Assembly: GCA_004380135.1 (NCBI GenBank)
Contig: QXCR01000129.1
Location: forward strand, 32,143-96,142
Length of the DNA: 64,000 nt
DNA from: Stemphylium vesicarium
Taxonomy: Eukaryota; Ascomycota; Dothideomycetes; Pleosporales; Pleosporaceae
Direction: 5' to 3'
This document shows, piece after piece, positions 56,146 to 64,000 of the stretch. Under the pieces are notes generated by a model. That model saw only the letters and a list, made by a program, of their open reading frames with translations, did no database searches and was not told the origin of the DNA. Made by a program: the position numbers and the translations under genes. Within the stretch, counting starts at the first letter, position 1; each line of letters starts with the position of its first letter.

Positions 56146-58038
56146 ATGAAGTTCACCACTGGATCAAGCGCGTCCCTCGTCGCCTTCTCGGCAATGGCGG
56201 CAATTGCTCAGGCGGAGGATGCACTTTACAGCAAGCGCATGCTGAAGCGCGGAATTGATGAAGATGGGAACTACAACATCTGTAAGTTGGTGCTGTCGCT
56301 TTTGGGTTTGCGCTCGCTCATATGATGCAGCATTCTTCCACATCAACGATGTCCACGCTCATCTTGACGAGTTTAGCTCCTCCGGAACCGACTGCACTAG
56401 ACCTGAGCGCGGTTGCTACGGAGGCTATGCGCGTGTCAAAACCGTGATTGAGGAGCAACGCCCGAACTACGAAGACAGTTTGTGGCTAAATGCCGGCGAC
56501 GAGTTCCAGGGTACTTTGTTCTACAGTTACTACGGGGGCGAGAAGATCGCCGAGACTCTGAACGAGCTCGAATTTGATGCTATGACTCTTGGAAACCACG
56601 AGTTCGATGGTGGTGATGCCGAACTTGGAGAGTTCCTGGTCAACCTCACGTTCCCCATCATTAGTGCCAACGTGCACTCGCAGAATGAGAACGTCAACAA
56701 GACTGTCAAGCCCTACACCATCTTTGAGGAGCACAACCTGGCTTTGATTGGAGTCACTGCGCCAGAGACGGCTACTCTTAGCAACTCTGATGCATCTACC
56801 GTCTTCTCCAACGCTATTGAGGTAAGTGCTGTAATCGACGAATGACTCCAACGACCAGCTACTCACCAGACACGCAGGCCGTCCAAGGTGCCATTGATGA
56901 GATCAAAGCTACTACCAACATCACCAGGATTGCCGCGCTCACCCACATTGGCTACGACAAAGATCAGGACCTTGCCAAAGCTACCACCGGTCTCCATCTC
57001 ATCATTGGCGGACACAGTCACACTCTTCTCGGCGATATGGAAGATGCCGAAGGAGATTACCCTACTATTGTCGAGAACCAAGATGGCGATGAAGTTTTCA
57101 TCGTTACTGCTTATCGCTGGGGCGAATACGTAGGCTACATCGACGTGACCTACGACCCTGAGGGCAAGATTCTTGCTTACCACGGCGCTCCCATTCACCT
57201 CACCAACACCACCAAGCAGGATGAGGACCTTCAGGAGGAGATTGAGGCATGGCGCATCCCATTCGAGGAGTTTGCCGCTGAAGTCCTTGGGACGACAGAG
57301 GTCGAGCTCGACCAAACTACTTGCCAACAACAAGAGTGCTTGTTAGGTGATTTCATGGCGGATGCCATGCTCGCCTACCGCCAAAACAACACCGACAACG
57401 TCGACTTTGCTCTCATCAATGCCGGTGGTATCCGTGCTACTATCGACGAGGGCGACATTACCCGCGGCGAGGTCCTCACTTCTTTCCCATTCGGCAACGC
57501 TATCGTTCAGGTCGAAATCGACGGAAAGGCTCTCTGGGAAGCTCTCGAGGGTATCGTGACCGGTGTCAACGTAGCCAACGGCGAGGAAGTCACTTCGTTC
57601 TTCCAGGTCAGCTCCGGCATCAAAGTCGAATACAACCCCGAGAACGACAACAACACCAAGCTAATTGCAGTTACCGTCGGCGGCGAGCCTCTCAACAACG
57701 ACACCACCTACCAAATGGTTACTCTTGACTTCATCGCCGGTGGCGGTGACAACATTTTCGAGCCATCGACCGACTTTGTCAGCCTGGACTTGCAAGATGA
57801 GGTCTTGACCTCGTATGTTCAGAGTCAAACTCCCATTAATATTGAGCTTGATGGCCGTATTGAGGTCGTTGACAGCCAAAGGGAGGATACCCCCGGCGCT
57901 GGCAACGGTACTAGCAATGGTACATCACCTACCACTGGCGCACCACCCCAGCAAACAACCAATGCAGCTGCGCGCCTCAGCCAGGGCGCTATTGGCGCGA
58001 GTGTTGTCAGCGTTGTGGCAGCTACGCTAATGCTTTGA
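56146..58038 (+). CDS. secreted 5'-nucleotidase, probably GPI-anchored
   Basis: Ecto-5'-nucleotidase hydrolysing nucleoside monophosphates to nucleoside and phosphate at the cell surface. Exons 56146-56281, 56331-56821 and 56878-58038 give 595 residues. Signal peptide with Ala-rich core and a KR site (SKRMLKR). The binuclear metallophosphatase domain shows FFHINDVHAHLDEF (Asp-x-His), LNAGDEFQGTLFY, LGNHEFDGGD and LIIGGHSHTLLGD, so all five metal-binding blocks are present. The C-terminal nucleotidase domain has LLGDFMADAMLAY, NAGGIRATIDEGDITRGEVL, FPFGNAIVQVEIDG and LDFIAGGGDNIF. The tail is Thr/Pro/Gly-rich with NGT sequons and ends in a hydrophobic segment (GAIGASVVSVVAATLML), the layout of a GPI-anchor signal. 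Phosphate or purine scavenging is the likely role. Confidence 0.9.
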
Positions 58039-58488
58039 ATGGACGATGTGGCGGAGTCGCGTTGTAAATTCTTTAAAATTAATAATGAGCCATGATTTTG
58101 TTCACATCCATACGTCAGTTTCTTTCCCGTTCGGTGAGCCATTAGATCATAACAATTCATCTATAGAAGAAGAGTTTGGGATTCTGATGCCACAGTGTGA
58201 CGCCATATGCAGTGAGCGCATTGTGGCGATTACATGCTACCGTTGCGCGACGCATGAACAAAAACAGCACTACTATACGGCGGCAACCCATGACGAGAAA
58301 CTTGTGCTCATAATCTGGAGTGAAGGTAGCAAGAGCCAATGCGTGACGCATTTCACCTTCCCCACGTCCTAACTCCATGCCTGACGCGCCACCCTGCGAA
58401 AGAACCAACAAACCCCGCCACCGTAACAACTCTATCCTCAGCACTCAACAGGTCTATTCCCCGCCCACCCAAGCAGCAACCAGCCCCC
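58039..58488. other. intergenic, nothing recognised
   Basis: 450 bases between two plus-strand genes. The last 100 bases are C/A-rich and probably the leader of the next gene. Confidence 0.5.
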
Positions 58489-58953
58489 ATGGTCCGCCTC
58501 AAAAGCTTCAACGACCTCCGCCTCAATAACCCCGCGCACTCACAATCCCAAAGCCTACCGTCTGCCGCTCCATCCAGCATCGCGGACTACACCTTCGAGC
58601 AATACAAATCCGCCAACCTCACCATCGACGACCAACACAAAGTAATCGGCCAGCTGCGTTCTGAAATTCCGCTCATCGACCGCGACGAGATCGACAATGT
58701 GCTCCTGCGCTCTATGGCGCAGCAACTGGAACTCGCCGTCTTCCCGACGTGCAATATGATGCAGATTGATCCGATGGCGGTTAAGAGGATGCTCAATTGG
58801 GCTTTCTGGAGGGCGTATGGGATAAAGGGGGATAGGAGGGAAGGAGAGGAGGTGGGGAAGGATAAGGGAGAGGAAGAGATAGTTGGGGGCAAGGAAGAGG
58901 GACCGAGGAAGAGGGTGAAGATGGAGAGGACGGGGAAGGTAAATAGCGCATAA
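58489..58953 (+). CDS. small helical protein of unknown function
   Basis: Single exon of 154 residues, not recognised. The start gives MVRLKSFNDLRLNNPAHSQS, preceded by AGCCCCC. The middle (about 40-115) is likely helical: YTFEQYKSANLTIDDQHKVI, LRSEIPLIDRDEIDNVLLRS and DPMAVKRMLNWAFWRAYGIK, with codon use like neighbouring genes. The C-terminal 40 residues are Gly/Glu/Lys-rich and end in a nuclear-signal-like RKRVKMER. The strong A/G bias of the 3' third keeps the opposite strand open, which makes an antisense frame there a shadow. Confidence 0.55.
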   Translation: MVRLKSFNDLRLNNPAHSQSQSLPSAAPSSIADYTFEQYKSANLTIDDQHKVIGQLRSEIPLIDRDEIDNVLLRSMAQQLELAVFPTCNMMQIDPMAVKRMLNWAFWRAYGIKGDRREGEEVGKDKGEEEIVGGKEEGPRKRVKMERTGKVNSA

Positions 58954-59862
58954 AAGAACGTCAAGGCGCACGCGGCGAGGAGGAAGAAAACGAAGAGGTG
59001 GGTCAAGGTTGTGGTGTTCAGGTCGCGTGCTGTGTGCCAGGCGTGGGAGACGATGAGTCGTGGGCAGTAAAATGGGCTATTGCTTGAGTTGTAACGGAAT
59101 TTACTTGATCACTGCGGGCACGCTCTTCCACTGTGTTCCTGGTTTTAATGATATCTCATAGATATTGGTGAAGACAACTGCATTCAACGCATCTGGTTGT
59201 CCATGTTGCCGCAGTAGATCGCGTAGTGATGATGGTGACGACGCGTGACGACGTGTGACGTCACGCAGGGTCTTGCTACAAACGCGCTGTTCAGCGCTCT
59301 TTCTTTTAAGCTCTATACTTTCACTCGCTTCCACGTCTTCCACCTTTTAGCATCGACGCTTTTACGCTTCGAAATAGTTCCAGCCGATGCCAGCTTTCCT
59401 CGCGTTTGAAGGTCTGGCATGTTTTTTTCCATCATTGCATTTCTCATTGTCGGAAGCTTTCAGCTTTCTCCCCTTCTCATGTTTTCTCCCTGACGTGCCC
59501 TGAGTATGTATACTCGATCTCGAGATGGCGCCGGGCCTCTCTTCGGTCTACAACTTTGGGGCGCTTCGCTTGCTGTCCCGGTCGCAACCTGTGGTTTCAT
59601 CCGCATCACGGGTATCGATGGATTTGACAAACAATCTGTGTGCTTGGCAAAAAGAAATGACCTTGCTTTTGGTCATGAATCATGGGAGCATGACTTGAAG
59701 CAAGCAGAGTGAGAAAAGAATGATAAGATGATAAGTACCACTGTAGTAGCCCCGGGGTGTTTCTCCACAACTTTCTGCTTATCATCAACACATCGACATA
59801 CGACACGGCTAATCCAGGCGCAATCTCCTGCAAGAATCCACCATTCAGAAATAATCACAAAC
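58954..59862. other. intergenic; one doubtful minus-strand frame
   Basis: 909 bases. A minus-strand frame of 80 codons (59343-59101) reads SLRDLLRQHGQPDALNAVVF then NIYEISLKPGTQWKSVP; it has an ATG but no recognised domain and I do not call it a gene. The sequence just before the Argonaute start contains ACACGGCTAATCCAGGCGC and AATAATCACAAAC. Confidence 0.4.
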
Positions 59863-62789
59863 ATGACCCATACAGCATCATGGCCCGTCGAGCCTTCAAG
59901 CAAGACATCCATCTGCCATGCCAACGACGAGCTGCGGAGCAGCATTGCCAATTTAGCTGTCGTTCCCATCAAGATCACCAGAACCCATGAAACCAAAAAT
60001 ATCCAAGTCCCCATCTTGAGCCAGACTCTACGATGCAAAGGAATTACTGACTACCTTTCCGAGCGCGGACTTGGGGAAAGAGTTGCCTTTGAGCTTGGGG
60101 CGCACAAGAACTTCACTTCTCAGATTCATGGTGATGCAGATGTCCAGCCGACCAACCACCTCGTCTTTTTTGAATCGGATACGGAGTGCGTCAAGAAATT
60201 GAGGAACGATTCCACAACGGCCAACATGTTGAGCGAGACCGTGGCAATCATCAAGAGGGCTGATGGCACAGTAACTCAAGGTCATTGTTTGCTGCTCTCT
60301 TGAATTCGATCAACTAAAGACTCTACCTGCTCAGGACACCAGGATCTTCGAGTACTGGAAGATGATCGTTCTTCTCTTGCTCGCACGGATAAAGTCTATG
60401 GTGTCGAAAATGGGTCTCATACCGGATGTCTCCATTGCACGAACCGGATCACTCCTGCAGGAGGCGGTTTCGAAAAAGACGGTCAAAGCCGCTCCACATA
60501 CTCGCATGGCGGACGCTAAGATTACGTTACGGGGCGATTCGAAGCTCAACCTCCTCTTTCGGACTGTTCACAAACTCGACCCAAGCCATCACAAGCTGCG
60601 AGTCGAGATGGATCTTGTCGCTGGAGTCAAGGACGACACCGTCGTTTCTGATCTCGCGCATAACATGTTCGGCCGCTTTATCTCTGATTCGACAAATGAT
60701 CAGTATCTCCGACAACTGAGGACTGCACTCATCGGGCTAAACGTTGTTTGCACCTATTCCCCCTCTCATAAATCCAAACTGGTAACAGGGGCGATGACTT
60801 CAGGTCGGAGCTTCAGTGAGGGAAATGTTGCCATCACCCTTCCGCGGAAAACACAGGAACCTACACCATTGTCAACGCTATCGGATGCTCAAACGAACGC
60901 AAGGGCATCAACCGCGAACCTCAAACCTGAGAATACTTCGCAGAAAACAACCAAGAGGTTTCCGGAGTCTATCATCGTCGACCTAAAGCTAGCTGGTGGC
61001 GTACCCAAATTTTGGAAGAAGGGAGTACAGTACTTTGTGATGAAGTATCTTCGGGACCATTATCCAAATGAGGTAAAACGGTTGAAGTCTCCGAATCTGC
61101 CACTTGCCATTACTGGAAAGGACGCATGGGTCCCATTGGAACTTTTCAAAACGGTTGGGGATTCTTCTGCGCTGCAGATGATACCGTTGGTCGGCAACAT
61201 CGTAGATATCCTCCAGGAGAGGCGGTTGCATTATCATCCCGATGCAAATAAAGGTGACCTGTCAATGTTTGCGGACGCCCTGATACAAGGACTACGAAAA
61301 TCGCACCCGGCAAGTGAACAACTCCTCTATTGCCAATGTTTCGGACGTTGACCTTTTCTCCATAGGGGATTCAAGCGATGCTGCCTAAGGCGCAAGGGAT
61401 TTTCGCGACATTCGATCCTGCTCCAAAAGATTCACCTACCAAACAACGAGACCGAACCAACCCTTCGAGTGCTGGTATCAAGTGTGGTGTGGTGTACATC
61501 CACCCAAGAGGGCAACAATCTCCCGAGTTTGAACGTTTTGCGACGTCGATCCCTGAGTTGTTGCAAGATCATGCGAAACTAAGCGGAAAACACAAAATCC
61601 TCAACGTGGATACGGCCTTCGACCCTTCTGTGCTTATTATCCCGGATACAAACTCAATTCTCTTTCCTCCCGAAAGTAACCAGGACGTTAAGCCATTCTA
61701 CGAGAGCAGACTGGACACTATACTCGCCATCATAGATGATCGAGGTCGTAACAGACAAGAAGTCCGTTACATCCACGCTGAACTGCAGAAGTTCGGCAAC
61801 AAGAAGATTGGCGCAATTGTCCAGTGCATGACGAGAGGGGAGCTTGAGACCCGTGCTGACAAATACAAGGGACCTCCAGCGCATCTCCCAATCGGTACTC
61901 TGCAACGAGTCAATATCATGCATGGCAATCTCAATTTTGTGGTCCAGCCGTTGCCGCCCATTTCCACGAGGAAGGTGCTCGTCGTCGGCGCGCACATCTC
62001 ACACCCTGGGTCCAGCTCAGCTATCAGTTGCCCATCTGTCGCTACGCTCGTTGGTAGTGTCGATGACGCACTCGTTCATTATCCTGGAAGTGCACGCTTG
62101 CAGCCAACATTGCGTTCCAGTGCGTGGGCAAACAAGCAAGGGCCTTCCAAACCCAAGCACGAAACAAACTCGAACTTGGGCGACATTGAGAATATGATGG
62201 TCGAGCGTGTCAAGGCCTGGATTGTCAAACAAGGCACCGCCAAAGCACCGCACGTCGTTTTCCATCGCCACAGCAACCGGAAATTTGACCAGAAATCCAT
62301 TAAAGACGAGATGGCTACAATCAGAAGGGTGTGCGCTCAATTTGACTGGAGTGAGGGCGAAGCTACTCTCGGCTACATCCTCGTCAACAAGAACGCCCAC
62401 TTCACATCGTCATATCACAGTGCACAGAAAAACGAATTCACAACAAACGCCACAAGCCACTTCAAAGTCTCCGCTGAAGGAAAGAAAGAGACGGGATACA
62501 AGTACCAGTACTACGTGCAAAAGTCTGCCGACGATGCGCTCGCGGGCCACCAGTACAGGACTCTCACGCGCTACCTCAACGCGAACTACCAACTCAGCAC
62601 GGTCGGCAATGTCGCCATCACACTTCCGTTCACTACGCGCAAAAGCTGGCAAAGCGCATGTACGACTACTTCCACTTCGTCACTACGAACCAGTACGACA
62701 TGCTGTTGAGTGTGCAGCGCCGACTCAAGTACCCTGCTGAAGAAGGCGCCAAGAACGATGAGCAGATGACAGATATGATGAATGAGTAA
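59863..62789 (+). CDS. divergent Argonaute, slicer-dead, with a 3' frame break
   Basis: Argonaute family small-RNA-binding protein, most likely of the RNA silencing machinery. Exon 59863-60270 codes for an N-terminal domain; the intron at 60271-60334 is well formed. The next exon holds the L1 linker and PAZ domain, recognisable by YFVMKYLRDHYPNEVKRLKS then PNLPLAITGKDAWVPLELF. A short intron (about 61314-61375, weak acceptor) or a frame break precedes the MID domain, with MLPKAQGIFATFDPAP, ILAIIDDRGRNRQEVRYIHA and KIGAIVQCMTRGEL. PIWI follows: VLVVGAHISHPGSSSA, where the first catalytic Asp (GADVTHP in active proteins) is His; SVATLVGSVDDALVHYPGSA; and VVFHRHSNRKFDQ, where YRDG has become HRHS. 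GHQYRTLTRYLN is the end-of-domain strand. The conserved tail HYAQKLAKRMYDYFHF is one base out of frame at about 62627. Domain order is firm; expression and function are open. Confidence 0.8.
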
Positions 62790-63394
62790 CTACTTGGTTA
62801 TGTTACTGTTGAAGCATAAACCATTCCGGAGCCCGTGAGGAGAAACCCTTGGATGAAGGAGCTGGACGACGAGATGTTCTATCTTTGAGCGTCTTTGCTC
62901 GCATCAGCGGGGGGTTTGAAAGGCGAATTTCCTGTTCCGCGTCCTCGTTTTCTGCATTTCGATCACGCCTTTCACTCTTTTTGCGCTGGTTCTCTTTTTT
63001 CTTCTCAGTCCGCTTTCCAATTCGGCAATTTCCGATCTTCATTCTCGCTCGTTTCCCCTCGCATTCGTTTCGCTTAGCCATTTTCGTAGACAGACCAGAA
63101 TTGTCATCTCTAAAATGAGCCTTCTGCATCGCATGTGACGTCCAGGAAAGATTCTGTGAGCACTTCGAGATTTTTATGATTATGAAAGGTAAATGATTGG
63201 GTTATGCAAGTATAATCTCCTTCCACTTCATCGGTCTACGACAAGACCTAAATGCAGCATCTCGCTGGATGTCGCCAATGCCAATGCGCTCCGCAATACC
63301 TTCTTTCCAACTGATCATAAGAACATCATATCTCTCTGACGGTATGTAACAGAACTCGGGTTTAAACCGCCACAGTCCGCAACAAGCAATCTAG
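62790..63394. other. intergenic between Argonaute and transposon
   Basis: No gene supported. Frames at 62803-63129 are T/C-rich and mutually antisense. Confidence 0.5.
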
Positions 63395-64000
63395 ATTGGT
63401 TCGCTTGCTTGACTTGCTTGAGTTAACCAATCCAATCAATTCAATCCAAGCTCACGTAAACTCGTAAGCAATTTAAGCTAAGTAGTAGTTTTTAATTAAC
63501 TTACTTATCTTGCTTACGAGCTATATAGAATTGTAAAAGTTAGAGTTACTAGAGAGCTAATCTTATAATAGTTTTTTTAGTATTATAGTTAGCTTATTCT
63601 AAGTTATATTAGACCCGTCTGTGCGCTAACACGCTAACGTTACTGCCTACTGCCCTAATCTCTACTATGCTCGATAGTACGTTTACAGAGCTTCTTCTCT
63701 TAACTCTACTACCTATACTTACGAAGTTTTTTAGTGTTTTTAAGTTGCCTATAATGGCTAAGCGCTCACGAGCTCTCTCTACTAGCACGACTGCCACGCC
63801 CGCCACCAAACGTACGCGCTCATCGGAGTCCTTACCTCAACGCGTTTCTCAACGATCATTATCACCCCGGCAAGCCCTAGCTGCTGTAAGCCAGGCTACA
63901 ACGTTCGAGTCGCAATTGTTAGAGTCACAGCCAGAGGCAGAGATCGTCGCACCTGCTGAGGGCAGCGAGGCTGGAACAGCGGCAACTGAAGCTAGAAGTG
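63395..64000 (+). mobile_element. left part of a hAT-like DNA transposon (truncated by window)
   Basis: Composition changes at about 63390: GCTTGCTTGACTTGCTTGAG and CCAATCCAATCAATTCAATC mark the left border, followed by an AT-rich leader (63480-63610) unlike the rest of the window. The transposase frame starts at 63754. Exact terminus and target duplication cannot be set because the other end is outside the window. Confidence 0.6.
63754..64000 (+). CDS. hAT-type transposase, N-terminal part
   Basis: Open to the window end. It begins MAKRSRALSTSTTATPATKR, then a Ser/Gln-rich stretch (SLPQRVSQRSLSPRQALAAV) and TTFESQLLESQPEAEIVAPA. Basic, low-complexity N-termini followed by this FESQL.ESQPE string are typical of hAT transposases in Pleosporales as I recall them. 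The BED finger and catalytic core would lie beyond the window, so the call depends on that recollection and on the AT-rich leader. Confidence 0.5.
   Translation, partial: MAKRSRALSTSTTATPATKRTRSSESLPQRVSQRSLSPRQALAAVSQATTFESQLLESQPEAEIVAPAEGSEAGTAATEARS

Noticed and set aside
59101..59343. 80-codon minus-strand frame
   Set aside because: Has an ATG and reasonable composition but no recognised domain or supporting context. Left as uncertain.
60271..60334. Frameshift in the Argonaute N-terminal region
   Set aside because: The third frame here reads FDQLKTLPAQDTRIFEYW, which looks protein-like, but a well-formed 64-base intron (GTAACT...CTCAG) joins the flanking exons in phase. The intron is the simpler reading, though not proven.

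Overview
The window is nuclear DNA of a filamentous ascomycete. The genes carry short spliceosomal introns (about 45-140 bp, GTRNGY donors, YAG acceptors), use ATG starts in CNA-rich contexts and encode fungal-specific families: Zn2Cys6 regulators, a NACHT protein, an MFS drug pump, and yeast-type FMN1, SFT1, BYE1, PRE9 and AGE2. The regulator type, the NACHT family and the hAT-like element at the right edge point to a Dothideomycete, probably Pleosporales. That placement is an inference from family resemblance only.

Layout. 1-5.4 kb: an aldo/keto reductase (AKR) and an RRM-like protein. 5.4-9.3 kb: a decayed NACHT-type NLR-like gene (minus strand) with stops, a frameshift and a lost Walker A lysine. 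9.5-24.9 kb: housekeeping block with a second AKR, riboflavin kinase FMN1, the gluconeogenesis activator acuK/ERT1, a 16-exon MFS transporter, a WW/FF splicing-type protein and proteasome subunit alpha3 (PRE9). 25.3-36.4 kb: an unknown protein, BYE1 (PHD-TFIIS-SPOC), a CCDC16-like coiled-coil protein, the ArfGAP AGE2 and the Qc-SNARE SFT1. 37.9-43.5 kb: a secreted single-pass membrane protein and a secreted GH2 glycosidase.

43.9-51.3 kb is a small gene graveyard: a sugar-porter gene split by a 1.08 kb inverted-repeat element, a regulator with two tandem Zn2Cys6 clusters, and a sulfatase, all with multiple disabling lesions. Transporter, regulator and sulfatase side by side look like a lost catabolic cluster. 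51.8-59 kb has an F-box-like protein, two unknown proteins and a secreted, probably GPI-anchored 5'-nucleotidase. 59.9-62.8 kb holds a divergent Argonaute (PAZ-MID-PIWI) whose slicer residues are replaced and whose C-terminus is out of frame by one base. A hAT-like transposon starts at about 63.4 kb and runs off the window.

The most interesting items are the catalytically degenerate Argonaute, the tandem Zn2Cys6 regulator within a decayed cluster, the precise transposon insertion with target duplication in the sugar porter, and the NACHT pseudogene. Several correct gene models (SFT1, BYE1, the 16-exon MFS gene) differ strongly from the longest open frames and were rebuilt here by splice-site phase.
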